This document shows, piece after piece, positions 36,401 to 47,000 of a stretch of DNA of 64,000 bases. Within the stretch, counting starts at the first letter, position 1, and every line of letters begins with the position of its first letter. The notes under the pieces were generated by a model. The model was not told where the DNA came from and did not search any database. It was given only the letters and a program-made list of their open reading frames with translations. This DNA comes from Oegoconia quadripuncta (Eukaryota; Arthropoda; Insecta; Lepidoptera; Autostichidae). A program made the translations under genes and the position numbers. Location: NCBI GenBank assembly GCA_949316235.1, contig OX438743.1, positions 24,611,771 to 24,675,770 of the forward strand, in the 5' to 3' direction.

Positions 36401-37581
36401 AGGTCAGGTGCGTTCAACCACTACCCAACGAGCGTGTATGAAACATTTGATGAGAATGAAAGAAGCAAAAGTAGAATGTCAGGATCTTTGCAAGTGGAAT
36501 ATTCTCTGCCTACACCAACAGGAGCATCTATGTATACATAATTTATATTTGGTCTGCAACTACTTATATGTACGAAACAACACTTCAGTTATGTGAACAA
36601 CACATCGGTTACCGTCATAGGCAAATATAAAAAACCGGCAAAATCACGTGTCAGGCCACACGCAGTGAAGGGTTCCATAGGTGCCCGCCGGTATATGCGG
36701 ATTTAGAAAGGACTTGACTGTGATAGTTTTCCTTTTAACTTCTGGCGTGAATTTTTTCACCGTTTTTTCAACCGTTCAGCTGGCGGCTTGTTGACTACGT
36801 ATCTCTAAAAACATTTACACATTTCAGGTTTCTCAGCTGACAAATTAAACACGACTGTGTTCTGGGCGAGTAACTTCGGTGACCTGCCCTGGGTGGATTT
36901 AGATTCCGACGCCTGCAAAGTGACTCCATGTCCGTGCGAAGCGGGCAAAAGCCAGCGGTACGACTACTCGCTGCATCTTGGAAAGAAATTGCCAGAGGTG
37001 AGACTAGTTCCGAATCAAATCCTATAGTCTTTAAGAAAGTGATCTGGTGGAAAAATATTTTCTACGGGGTGCCCCTACAAGGAATTGACTAGAGGAAGAC
37101 TGAAGGGCATGTTCAGGACGTACAAATCAACCTGTCTCTAATAAAGAGATAGTCAGTTGATGTTCACTGCTAGATATAGTCCTCGTTTTTTGGGTGGGTT
37201 GGCGATCACAAATCTTTTAAATGTTGCTGCCTATCACTGTATCTATGCTAACTAACTTCCACAGAAAGAGTGGGGTTGGCATTGTGACAGTCCAGACCCT
37301 ATTCTCGGGGTCTGGATTCTGGATTAGCATGTCTATATCTTTCACAGTTATCTGCGAGTACAAAAGTAACAAACCTATTGATGTCTATTCATATTGAAAT
37401 CTCGAACGCGTGCGCATCACGCCCCGAATTCCACAGATGACGAAATGCTCACTTCCCCACATCAGCTACAGTTCATTATTCAAATTTCCAGGGCAAGTAT
37501 ACGTTGAAATGGACAGTATCAGATGCGGCTGACATCACCAACATATGCTGCTTCATGGCAAACATCCAGATCAAGAAGTAG
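27392..37581 (+). CDS. ML-domain (NPC2/MD-2-like) secreted lipid-binding protein, gene 1
   Basis: Exons: 27392-27479, 34728-34832, 36828-36997 and 37492-37581 (stop TAG). All have GT-AG borders, phases 1,1,0; 150 residues, the usual length for the family. Residues 1-16 are a signal peptide (MVRQLLFLMFVVVAAA). Cysteines at 24, 32, 42, 48, 94, 99, 101, 140 and 141 include the three NPC2-type pairs (about C24-C140/141, C42-C48, C94-C99). There is an N-glycosylation sequon at N72. The ML family folds as a beta-sandwich that holds a sterol, fatty acid or other lipid. NPC2 proper moves cholesterol in the lysosome, while many insect paralogues are secreted carriers in haemolymph or antennae. Which ligand binds here is unknown. 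ATG 27392 is chosen because it begins the signal peptide. AATAAA is at 37812. The other ML gene lies 6.4 kb downstream on the same strand. Confidence 0.92.
27597..27826 (+). mobile_element. SINE family S1, old copy
   Basis: Only the body is kept (AAAATGTCCGCCTGGTAGCT to CGTCATGTATTAAG), heavily mutated. It lies just inside intron 1 of ML gene 1. Confidence 0.7.
28034..28102 (-). mobile_element. SINE family S3, head fragment
   Basis: GACCTCCCAAATTGGGAGAC through TGAGCCACCGACGCTC, inverse. Confidence 0.7.
28148..28174. repeat. (AT)n microsatellite
   Basis: About 13 AT units in intron 1 of ML gene 1. Confidence 0.85.
28621..28970 (+). mobile_element. MITE, Harbinger- or piggyBac-like, TTAA-flanked
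   Basis: 350 bp with inverted repeats GGTCTTAGCATACGTGACG, bounded by TTAA on both sides (28617-28620 and 28971-28974). It is inserted in the head of a SINE (pieces at 28600-28616 and 28975-28985). An internal frame contains MFDFTFEELAMVAVDEEDA, similar to Harbinger transposase starts. Confidence 0.65.
29207..29442 (+). mobile_element. LINE RT C-terminal tail
   Basis: Frame reads FNKFKDNIKQKLIKKTYYEI then stop, with (AATCA)n following. It meets an inverse LINE tail at 29443-29760. Confidence 0.75.
29443..29760 (-). mobile_element. LINE 3' tail, inverse
   Basis: Starts with AATCAAATCAAATCAAAATA (inverse of a GATTT tail). Contains CGAGCAAGAAATTCTAGAGT, which resembles the inverse of the 16620 region. 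Confidence 0.55.
30400..30680 (-). mobile_element. LINE 3' end, inverse, with (AAAG)n
   Basis: (AAAG)n at 30395-30422, then TTTTTATTTGGCACCATTAC, as in inverse 3' tails. The minus frame 30466-30669 is not recognised. Confidence 0.4.
31180..31330 (+). repeat. Interspersed family R1
   Basis: TTGCACGTTCCAACGGCGAT to GGTCGGGACGTTATGTAT, internally shortened. Confidence 0.65.
31331..31673. mobile_element. MITE family M1
   Basis: About 340 bp, starting CCCGTATTAATAAACCATTC and ending in its approximate inverse. It includes the hairpin TTCGCCGCTGAGGCGAA. It lies in intron 1 of ML gene 1. Confidence 0.75.
31809..31955 (+). mobile_element. SINE family S1, internally deleted
   Basis: Head CACCTCAGTGGCTCAGCGTA and B-box region, then a jump to ATTGTTGTGTTTCGACTGTT. 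Confidence 0.7.
31986..32132. mobile_element. MITE family M1, short variant
   Basis: About 147 bp bounded by GTCGTATTAATAAA and inverted TTTATTAATACGGGTC. The middle of the long form is missing. Confidence 0.6.
32465..32747 (+). repeat. Interspersed family R1, abutting the Tc1/mariner copy 1
   Basis: ATCTCTCCCCGTGGGTGTCG through GGGATAAAGGTCGTAACG. The TA of the transposon follows directly. Confidence 0.65.
32750..33565 (-). mobile_element. Tc1/mariner-type element, internal deletion derivative (copy 1)
   Basis: 816 bp with 268-bp terminal inverted repeats (32750-33017 and 33298-33565) starting CAGGGCGTCCCAAAGTTATG, flanked by TA on both sides. The centre matches the copy at 45828-47048 in reverse orientation but lacks 405 bp, so no transposase domain is left. 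It lies in intron 2 of ML gene 1. Confidence 0.9.
33789..34087 (-). mobile_element. SINE family S2 with repeated head
   Basis: Inverse copy. The tRNA-like head end carries a 20-bp unit (ATCAAACAGGTCATCACTAC) repeated about 2.4 times. Confidence 0.82.
34728..34832 (+). CDS. ML gene 1, exon 2
   Basis: The GCTTCCAG acceptor is in phase 1 and the GTAAGT donor in phase 1. It encodes KCAVSDVHITPC and the Cys loop ending in FDFVP. Confidence 0.92.
34889..35165 (+). mobile_element. SINE family S1
   Basis: Decayed head, then CTCGGTTTGGTTGGTGGTAG to CCGTTGAGCATA. It starts about 57 bp after exon 2 of ML gene 1. Confidence 0.82.
35540..35935 (-). mobile_element. RTE-like LINE, second family, RT C-terminal tail
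   Basis: Minus frames with small frameshifts read RRTDCRWGIEVLEWRPRNGK and RIRNEEIGRRTKANGIAQQI, a reverse transcriptase tail. Confidence 0.75.
36366..36530 (+). mobile_element. RTE-like LINE tail, decayed
   Basis: Frame reads VLTKGQVRSTTTQRACMKHL, related to the copy at 42590. Confidence 0.65.
36828..36997 (+). CDS. ML gene 1, exon 3
   Basis: The CATTTCAG acceptor is in phase 1 and the GTGAGA donor in phase 0. It encodes the sandwich core and DACKVTPCPC. Confidence 0.92.
37492..37581 (+). CDS. ML gene 1, exon 4 with stop
   Basis: The ATTTCCAG acceptor opens in phase 0; 29 codons and TAG. It encodes the last two strands and the terminal Cys pair (NICCFMANIQIKK). Confidence 0.92.
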   Translation, partial: GKYTLKWTVSDAADITNICCFMANIQIKK

Positions 37582-37811
37582 AGGTATCTCCTGGATCTCC
37601 TGTGAGCCCAGTCTACGTTGCCGAATTGTCGGATAACTACGATAGGCTATTTATAATACTAACAATATATCATCACACGTCCTCAATTTTGCAGCATCGA
37701 ATATGTAACGGACGCAGGATACCAAGTGAAATTTAAATCAACAGTCATACTTTTTGCGTGAGACATCAGCAACGCTAATTTAAATCAAAATCATATAATG
37801 AAGGAAAAACT

Positions 37812-37817
37812 AATAAA
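37812..37817 (+). terminator. Poly(A) signal of ML gene 1
   Basis: AATAAA lies about 230 bp after the stop, the first canonical hexamer downstream. Confidence 0.5.
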
Positions 37818-37964
37818 TTTTAGTAAGTAGACACACTTAATGTCATTTTTTCAAAAACAATCTTACATGATAACCGGAATCAGCAAATTATTCAAAGTCC
37901 GGGAACCGTCATGTTATTCCCGTTTTTTGATAAATTAAGATTTATTTATAAATATGGAATAAAT

Positions 37965-38270
37965 CAAAGAAATCGCTCTGACCTGCACTCGAGAAGCCTA
38001 AAAGCTAATAATAAATAATACCTAAATAGCTTATTATTCTTGAAAGTAATCCCCCTCGAAGCTATTTAGGTATTATTTATTTACGATTATAAAAAAAAGT
38101 AGCCGCTTTTATCAGTTCCTCGAAAATAACCGTTTATAAAGCTTAAGTAATATTTATAATTAGGAGCTTTTAGGCCTCTCGAGTGCGTGTCAGAACGACT
38201 TTTATAATTTATTCTGTACAAAGAAATATTAAGTTATCCCAATGAGGGCGCCACTGGACGGGATGGATGT
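37965..38270. repeat. MITE-like family M2, hairpin copy
   Basis: Two inverted halves (CTGACCTGCACTCGAGAAGC against its mirror) close on CTAAATAGCTT and end in AATGAGGGCGCCACTGG. Confidence 0.65.
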
Positions 38271-38519
38271 TAAACTTCACATTCCCAAAATATATTTATT
38301 TATTTATTTATTTATTGTAACTGCAACATGTATACACAATACTTATGCTAATAACAGTAGGTAATTATAGTATAGTACTCATGCACATACCCTGTCAGGG
38401 TGAAGCAGCGGTCAGAGGACGTCCTGTCTAATTTGTTTACCTACTATGCAATTTTTGTGTAATCTCGCAATTTATTTATTTTATTTATTTCCCTTTTTAC
38501 GTACTAATCATAAAGAATA

Positions 38520-38745
38520 GTATACAGGGTCAATTTGAATTCGTGTAATTCCCATTAACCTTTCCTAAAGGAACCATAGTCGAATTCAATAAAAAAAAAT
38601 TCAATTACCCATACAAAGTAAACCATTCTGAAACCACTTTTAGCATTGAAGTTCAGCAATTTTCGGCTGAATTCGCTGTGATTTCTAGTGGAAAGTTGTT
38701 CGTAATCACGAACTTTCATAGCAATGGTGGTTTTTAGAATGGTTT
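38520..38745. repeat. MITE family M8
   Basis: TATACAGGGTCAATTTGAAT through AACCATTCTGAAACCACTTT matches the family. The right end runs into a LINE tail. Confidence 0.6.
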
Positions 38746-39050
38746 ATTTCATTCAAAGGGTTATGTATACGGTTTTTCAATTTTGAATATACTATAAAAC
38801 AGAAACTTATTGAGAAAGCATATTATAAAATATCAGACTATTTAGATGATAAACATCCCTAGACATAGCCACCTCGTTCGCATGCGAGGCTATTACACAA
38901 TAATGAAATATAAAAGCTTTTTGTAAAATAAAAACCTGTTTTTATAAAGAACAACCCCTCGAGTTTCTCGCTTGTTTTTCTCAGGGGAAAATTGCCTTTT
39001 GAACAAGCAGTAGCATAGCATGTAAAATCTGACTATTTTAGAATAAGAAA
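38745..39050 (+). mobile_element. LINE 3' tail, same family as 16438 and 29207
   Basis: ACAGAAACTTATTGAGAAAG coding end and CTCAGGGGAAAATTGCCTTT 3' UTR. Confidence 0.75.
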
Positions 39051-39215
39051 AAATAAGAATAATTTATTATGAACGCCCCAAAAAAACAAAGAAGTAGTAA
39101 ATTATAGCTAAAATAGAAATGAAATTATGAAGAAGATCCCCACAATGCTGTCACGTGTTGCGGCATGCACAATGGGTTAGCACTCAACTCATGCTGCGAC
39201 GAATCGAATGTTGAA

Positions 39216-39498
39216 CCGCCTCCGTGGCTCAATATAAACAACATTGGATTTACGATTTACGGTTCGATCCCCAGCGGGGTACATGTTTAAGTACTCGGTT
39301 TGGTTGATAGTAGGGCATTTTAAATGTCCGCCTGGCTAGCTACCACCATCTTATCTAAATCTGCCGCCAAGCAGCAATGTTAATAGCATTGTTGTGTTCC
39401 GGTTGTCAGAGATAAGATAGCCAGCCCCCCAAATGTGTTGGGGTTTCCGGGTCAGTACGCTTCCCTTAAAGTACCAACCCGTTGTGCAAAAAAAAATA
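39216..39498 (+). mobile_element. SINE family S1
   Basis: Head CCGCCTCCGTGGCTCAATAT, 12-bp loss at the B box, tail GTTGTGCAAAAAAAA. Confidence 0.85.
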
Positions 39499-39605
39499 TG
39501 GGATAAGTCCGCCGTTGTACCTATTCATACTCTGTACCTATGTAAAATTAATCTATCGCCTATTTGTATAATAAAGCGTTTACATATAAATAATTCGTTG
39601 TTCAC
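39499..39605 (+). mobile_element. LINE 3' tail
   Basis: TGGGATAAGTCCGCCGTTGT through TAATAAAGCGTTTACA, the same family as 52921 inverse. Confidence 0.6.
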
Positions 39606-39824
39606 TAAATATACCTACACCTGAAGTTGTCTGTGTATACATATATAACTATGTAGGTCTGAGGAACAGTTCGGTTTATACAAGCAAACTGTGCTAATAG
39701 TAATCCAATGTAACATAACCTGTTTAGCACAGCTTCCTAAACATGAAGTCCTCATTTAAGCGCATGGAAGTGCGGCGGCCTAGTTCACAAAGCCTCTTTT
39801 GACCTTGCAGCTAATTGAAGTAGG

Positions 39825-40036
39825 ATCACGAATTCACGTGTACTTCCCATTAACTGATGACGTCACTCTTGATTACGAACAACTTTCTCTAAGGAAGAAA
39901 ATTTTCGATTATACAAAGTATGCCAATCCAACAATTTTCAACTGAACTCGGCTGTGGTTCTTAGTGGAAATTTGTTCGTATTTGAATCACCAGTAAACAA
40001 GAATTATACTAATTAAATTTCACCCTGTAGGTATAA
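39825..40036. repeat. MITE family M8
   Basis: Contains TGATTACGAACAACTTTCTC and ends ATTAAATTTCACCCTGTA. Confidence 0.6.
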
Positions 40037-41529
40037 TTTAATTTATTATTTTTTTATTTATTTTCCAGAATCCACAGCACGTTGTATAGATAGAAGTGGT
40101 TAGTTAAATAGGTACTCTATAGATAGATTTTTAAAATAAGATATCTACGTTTTTACACAAAATGTAAGTTTCCATATACCTACGCAGCTGTAACGGATAC
40201 TGAAATTGACTTGAGAAGTTTACTAATTTTGGCATTCAGGAACTTATTAAGTGACTGAGATTTTATCAAAAATGTTGGGTACTTCCCATTAAGCTGTTCC
40301 CTTGTAACTTCGATCGGAAGCAGCAGTAATTATGACAGTTCTAAAGTGTACATCGGGTCAGTTTTTGTAGTTAATTTTAGAGACGTTTTCGTTGAATTTT
40401 TTTTTTTTTTTTATTTCACCAAACCTTAAAGCGGGGCCAAGTTTGACCAATCAGACTGCTATGCATTTAACATACGAGTAATTTATCTACCTTAATTCCT
40501 TATGAACTTAGCTATTTTTTTTCTTTCGTCTCTTCCATTTGACAACTGGGGTGATTAATTAGAGTCATCCTGGGCAGCGGATTCCAAGACGACCAATTTC
40601 TTCCGAGTCTCATCGGCTCGATGGACCACATCCTGCCGACATTTGACCAGGGGGCCAGGGCTGCCATTTTTGCGGTGTTCGCTTTTGAAAGCGTATGCGA
40701 AAATTTCATATTCACATATTCGCATTTTTGATAAGTCGCATCATTCACATTCCCGACAAGTGGATCTACCCATCTACCAATCCGAATTACTGTAGTACAT
40801 TTGACTTTGGTTCACCATTACTCAGTATATTAGAAAACGCGTGCCTTACCTTCTTAATTCCTTGTCTGTCCATATTAGAAATGGGCCCAAAAAAGGCAAA
40901 AAAATCTACAACTTTTATAAAACCCGGGTTATAAAAAATTTAAAATAAAATTATCAATAAAAAATCTAAAATAAAACGAAATAACTCAATTGGTTCAGGT
41001 CGGAGTTGGAGGACGCGTAAGCAAATTTACCTCAATTCATTATTCGAAGAGCACGGTAGGGCTCAGGTCAAGTTCTCAAAGAAAAAATTACGAGGAACTC
41101 CATAAATGCCTCCGATTCCAGTCTAAATCAACTGACTTATTTCGTCGTGTTTGTGATTCTTTTTATAGATAACGCATTTTGGCTTTATACTTGGTTGGTG
41201 GTATGCTCAACGAGCTTCTCCTTCAGCATTCCACTGCACTCCAGAGGTTCACCGCCCTGGCCAGGGATACTCAACAGCACTAGGAGGTCCCACAGGATAT
41301 TTCACGTGAAACAAGCAAGATGTCGGTTTCGAAGCTAGCAGACCGATTATACGGTGTTTGTCCAAGGACAATAGAAAGACAACTGGTGGTATATGCAAAT
41401 ACCACGCGTACGTTTCTTCTGTGGGGTTCACAGATCAAAGAAACAAACAAAATATTCTTTATTGTACAACAATAAGAAACATAACAACGATAAATAAGAA
41501 AAAGGGGATATTTTTTTTATTAAAAACTG
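40037..41529. other. Spacer between ML genes, mostly unassigned
   Basis: Poly-T at 40397-40412. A minus frame at 40512-40748 looks like decayed retroelement text, but I cannot name it. Confidence 0.35.
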
Positions 41530-41635
41530 GTTTCGCGTTTGACTACAATCTCACCTGATGGAAAGTGACGATGTAGCCGAAGATGTATCACGCGCACCCA
41601 GTAAATGCCTATTCACTCTAGACATAATTACAATA
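41530..41635 (-). mobile_element. LINE tail fragment, same family as 10885
   Basis: ATCTCACCTGATGGAAAGTG through CCAGTAAATGCCTATTCACT matches the end of the coding tail, inverse. Confidence 0.65.
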
Positions 41636-41943
41636 CATAGTACAATTTGGCGGCCTTATCACTAAAATCTTCCGTGCAACCTTTGGGTTAGGAAGCATTA
41701 CGCACATGATTATGTAGGTCGCGTGCGCCTCTCGGGAGCCGTTGGATGCTCTTAACCAGCGAATTTCAACAATTTACAGCCATTTCTTCTACTAGCTGCT
41801 ATAAATTTCTGCTGTCAATACCAGTCTTAGTTTAGTTGTCATGTCGTTCGACGAGTTAATTGTTATTTGTTAGTATCGAAATACGTTCAATTTTATTTTA
41901 ATCTTCACTCAAATTCTTGTACACACTAGATTACGTATAATAG

Positions 41944-42106
41944 ACAATGGTGTCTATTCGGATGTACACCAACTAAACTAAAACCAGTTTTAAAATAGTA
42001 GTGTCTCTTTCTCCCTGGAACAGTACGATGCGACGGCACCACTCCAAAACTACTGGTTTTAGTTTAGTTTAGTTTAGTTAGTGTACAACCGAATCGACAC
42101 CAATTA
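41944..42106. mobile_element. MITE family M3 (GGTGTCGATTCGGATGTAC)
   Basis: About 160 bp hairpin with ends GGTGTCTATTCGGATGTACA and GTACAACCGAATCGACACC, followed inward by (AACTA)-like steps. Confidence 0.75.
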
Positions 42107-42378
42107 TTTGACTTATTGCTGAATCGGCACATGTTTCGAATGGTTCCAAAATAGCGGAAAACGGAATGAATAGAAAACAAATTCGCAAGTGAAATTATTT
42201 TCGATCGTTTTTTGATGACAGTTCAAAAATCGCACCCTAAGAGCATTGACCACACTCATATAAATAACGGGATGAACATAGTTCGCCACTCGTTCGACCA
42301 ATAGGTTTAACAACCTGTAATAAGTTCTACTTCGAAAGTACTTTTAAAAGCACATTATTGTTCTCTTTTACTAACCCT

Positions 42379-42532
42379 CTTATTCATAAAAATTTACAAA
42401 CGCTTCATAAGCCTGTTTTAGTTAAAGTGTGTTTTGTCACTTTCTTTCATTACAACATTTCCTTATGGACGGCAGAGACAAAACACACTTTACCGAAAAC
42501 AGGCTTATAGCGTTTGCATGAATAAGACGATT
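42379..42532. mobile_element. MITE with GTGTGTTTTGTC arms
   Basis: About 150 bp. The left arm includes ATAAGCCTGTTTTAGTTAAA and the right arm is its imperfect inverse ending GCATGAATAAGAC. Confidence 0.65.
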
Positions 42533-42589
42533 ATTATTCTTTTTTACTTTTTATAATTAAGTGACATTATTATTACATACATACATACA

Positions 42590-42962
42590 TAATGTCACGC
42601 CTTTTTCCCGCTGGGGTAGGCAGAGACCACAGACTTCCACTTGCTACGATCCTGACACACCTCTTCTGCTTCCTTCACTCTCTTATGGTTGTTCATACAT
42701 GCTCGTCGGTTTAGGGTACTCTTGACTTGGCCTTTCTTTAAGACGTCCCCGATTTGATCATGGTACGTTCGCCGTGATCTTCCCCTACCAACACTACCAT
42801 CCACATTCGCTTTGTATATCTCTTTCGTAAGTCTTCTTTCATTCATCCTCTCCACATGTCCAAACCATCTCAGCATACCTTTTACGATCGTTGTCACTAC
42901 ATCTTCATTCACACTGCTTAACTCCCTAATTACACTATTTCTGATTCTATCTATTATTATTC
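42590..42962 (-). mobile_element. RTE-like LINE, RT C-terminal tail
   Basis: Minus frame 42595-42912 starts [20 protein letters not shown], the hallmark tail of insect RTE/CR1 reverse transcriptases, and ends [15 protein letters not shown]. Confidence 0.82.
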
Positions 42963-43224
42963 CAGTCTAATAAGTAATCTGTATGTATAATTTTGTATCC
43001 CTTCTATTAACCGTTAAGGATTCCCCTCTTGAGGAAGCGATCCTGGCTGCAGCATCAGGTCATATCTATCATATAAATGTATTGTCATCAGAACTGTACG
43101 AGTATGCAATATTTCAGCTCCTTAGGTAAACAGGAAATGGTTGTAATTTAACTTGAAAATTTTGAAATACATAGTTAAATAAAGCTTGTAATAATAATGA
43201 ATCGGTGTTTCACTACGAGATTTT

Positions 43225-43280
43225 TTTTTATGCAGTACGGGTTCGTACTTGACCTCAATCACACCGGATGTGAAGTAAAG
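43225..43280 (-). mobile_element. SINE family S1, 3' fragment
   Basis: TTTTTTTTTATGCAGTACGG then CTTGACCTCAATCACACCGG matches the inverse tail. Confidence 0.65.
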
Positions 43281-43424
43281 ATGAACCTGGATTAAAGAAA
43301 TCCATGGAAGAACGAAAGTCCTGCCTTCTAAACTGTTCGCCTTACCTGTTTTCGACTTAGTGCCTTCTTCTGAATAATGTTGTATAATAAATCTTTCTTT
43401 AATTTTGTTTCCTTTAAAAATTAA

Positions 43425-43740
43425 GAGGGCATATACCGTCCAGTGGATAAATTATATTTTCTTTTTAAATACAGCATAAATTTAAAATATTGCTCTGATC
43501 AGCACTCGCACTGCAATTATAAATGATACTTAAATCGCTTTAATTAATTTCGAGAAATACATATTATAATTATAGTGAATTCTGGAAAATAATATCAAAT
43601 CAATAATCATCAAAGCTATGTCGTTATAATTTATAATTAGCTCTTAGGCTTCTCGGGTACAGGTCAGAGCGATTTTTTTTATTTATTCTGTATTTTGACG
43701 CCGCCACTGAACGGAATAAACCCTCATAAAGCTTCCGTTA
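43425..43740. repeat. MITE-like family M2, hairpin copy
   Basis: Starts ATACCGTCCAGTGGATAAAT, with inverted match CGCCACTGAACGGAATAAAC at the right end; about 315 bp. Confidence 0.65.
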
Positions 43741-44011
43741 ATTTCTTTTGCAATAACAATATCTACACAAAACATGGACAATACACAAAAACAATTTGTG
43801 TAACAAAATGAACCCATTGAGATCATAATTAAATATTCATCAAACGTATTAAGCAAATCTAATTACTTAATGCGATTTACATATTAGGCCGTCGTTCTCT
43901 GCGTTTAAATCATTATTTGGTCATACTGTCCGTCTGACTGGTCGCCGGCAAGTTGCCTAGTTGGGGCCGTGCGTTCAAACCATATTCTTGTGTTTCGTGA
44001 TCCAAGCAAAC

Positions 44012-44090
44012 ATGTTGCTATTTCTAATATTAGTGACCAGTGTCTTCTGTGCTCATGGGGAGTTCCTAACGAAGAAATTGTGCAAAGATG
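44012..44090 (+). CDS. ML gene 2, exon 1 (signal peptide)
   Basis: Start ATG, hydrophobic signal peptide and first Cys (KKLCKD). The GTGAGT donor is in phase 1, as in gene 1. Confidence 0.88.
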
Positions 44091-47000
44091 GTGAGTGAAA
44101 ATTAGTTTTATAAAGGCATGTATCAAAGGAGGTTACCTCAGGTCAAATTGCTAATATGTGTCTCGCTGGCGCAGTAGGTACAAAGTGAAACAGAGAATCA
44201 TAACACAAAAATTACGTTCCCGCGAGGGGTAAATGTTTGTGTGATAAAAACCATTACAAATTACAATTTTTTTACAATCGTGCATCAAAGCTATTTAGTA
44301 TTATTTATAATTAGCATTTAACCTTCGAGTGCAGGTCAGATCGATTTTTTTTAAAATTTATTCTGTATTTAAAAAGAAAACCAATGAGGGCGCCACTGGA
44401 CGTAATAAACCCTCTTAATACGTTGATATATATCATGGATCCTATTATGTTTAGTTTCTCGGGGGTTTTCGAAATTTTCAATGTATTCAAAGTTATATTG
44501 TTAGGAACATCTGATTCTGTATGAATAAATAAATTAAAAATATACCGGATGAGTTTTTTTACCGTAAGGAAAAAAATAGGGCATATATTAGGTAAGTGAA
44601 ATAGAAGTTATTGGCATAGTTTATTTTTTAATTTTTTTCAAAACTATCATCGACCCTCGCATTTGCAGGAAATTGTTTATCCTTTATCTGAATAGTATCA
44701 GTACCAGCTTTGCTTAATTTGGGACTAAGTGTTTGGTGTAAATGTCCGAAATATTTATTAGATAAAATAAGATGTTTATTTACCAAAAAGGACCATACAT
44801 AATTATACATTTGCTGTAGCGTCCACACTAGGCTAGGCCTGTATCGTGGATGCCAAAATTTCCATATTAGAGAAACAATTTCACTGGTCATTACATTTTA
44901 TAAGTAACATCATCAGTTAAATTAGAATTAGGGAGATATGCATGCAGAACTAGCCTTAGATGTAACTACCACGTTAGAATTGTACAAGTTGCGCGTGCGC
45001 ATGTGTGCGGGTGTGAGATCATTTAATTAAAATTTGCATGCTTCTGCCTATTAACAAAAAGAAAGGCAAACTAACTAACATAAATATGTTTCCATAATAA
45101 TAATTATGTTGTATCAAGAGTAAGCGAGTAAATGTGTGTAGCAGAGGATGTGTGAGGGTGCATGTATGGTTTGTGTGAGGGGGGTGTGCTTGTGTGTATA
45201 CGCGTGTGTGAGGCAAATATATAGTATTATTTAGTTATTTATAATTAGGTACCTATGTATCTACTAATTTCCACAGTAACTCATGCAATATGTATCCAAA
45301 AGAGTAATACATTAATTGGCATTAATTAATACATAATTGGATCCAATCTGCACAAAAGTGTGTCAATTAACCCGAACTTAAATTATAGGTAATGAGTAAT
45401 TATAGTGCCGAGTCTCATATAGTCTGAGCCCAGTTTGCTGTCATTATAAAAAAAACTCGCTATTAATTTTCTTATTAGTGAAGTTAAGCAACGCCTCGCA
45501 CGGTTCTTGTACGTATTGAATAAAAGAAATGGTCACGATTCAGATGCCTTATAATTTGACAAATTATATATTACTTTAATGAATTAATCACACAGACTCA
45601 CTTAGGCGTGTTACTAACGCGGAGGTTCCAACCAAACTGTCCCTCCTTTCTCGCTCGACTCAAAACGTCAACGGTTTTACTCGTGAAAGATCGGTACCAT
45701 TCGGCCCGACGATGTTCGCTACGAACCTTCGTGCGAAAATACAATACAAATACGAAAAGGTTTTATTGTCTCTCACAAAAATGTAGGTACACTACTTAAC
45801 AATAGGTGCTTAAAATTATGACGTATACAGGGCGTCCCAAAGTTATGGGACATGAAGGGGAAGTACCTTAAATATTGTAGATAGTGAATTTTGCTCAAAG
45901 AAGACTTTATGTTATTTTTAAAAGTTAGTAATTCTGCATTCATAGATTTTCTAAAAATTACTTGCTTCGGCTGGGAATCGAACCGACTTAAATGTGAAAA
46001 AAAAAACACCCTACTTTTATGATGCCAATCGAAAGAATAGCTAAAAAATAATAACTCTGCCTAAGTAACATAGTATTTTAAAAGAAAGGAACAACATAAA
46101 ATGATTGAGTCAAATTTCAAGAAAGTTATTTATTGCCGACGACGTTCGAAAAGTAGCGATATTATCATTCCAAAGATAGCATTGATTATTCGTAAATAAG
46201 TACCCACTTCATAAAATAGGTACTAACATAGTTTTCCTTATTATAAGTGCACGTGTAGATGAAATGATAAAACTTGTATTTGAACACAGAAAAGTATTTA
46301 GGAATACTTCAAATTTTAAGGGATAAGATAAGAAACCATTCCGCGGCGGAGCAAGAAAACTTAATTTTCCAACAAGATGGAGCTCCGGCTCATAATAGTC
46401 GGAGAGCAGCAGATTTTCTAAATGAATGTTTTCCTACATGGATTGGTACAAATGGACCGATTAGATGGCCGGCCAGATCCCCGGACCTCACACCATTAGA
46501 TTTCTTCTTTTGGGGATACGTGAAAGATATGCTATACAAAAAGCGATACGAGAACGTAGGCGAGTTGCAAACAGAATTGTGCCATATCACATCGAGTGTT
46601 CACCATAAAATGATTAGAAAATCAACAGGCAGCGGGCTCATTAAAAGATTGGCGATTTGCGTAAGACAAGAGGGATCACATTTTGAGCATTTAATTAATT
46701 AATTTACAAAAAAATACCTACTTAATTGACTACGGCAGTTTCATGTATGTTTTTTATTTGATTAAAATGATTAATTTCACGTTGTTCCTTTCTTTTAAAA
46801 TACTATGTTACTTAGGCAGAGTTATTATTTTTTAGCTATTCTTTCGATTGGCATCATAAAAGTAGGGTGTTTTTTTTTTCACATTTGAGTCGGTTCGATT
46901 CCCAGCCGAAGCAAATAATTTTTAGAAAATCTATGAATGCAGAATTACTAACTTTTAAAAATAACATAAAGTCTTCTTTGAGCAAAATTCACTATCTACG

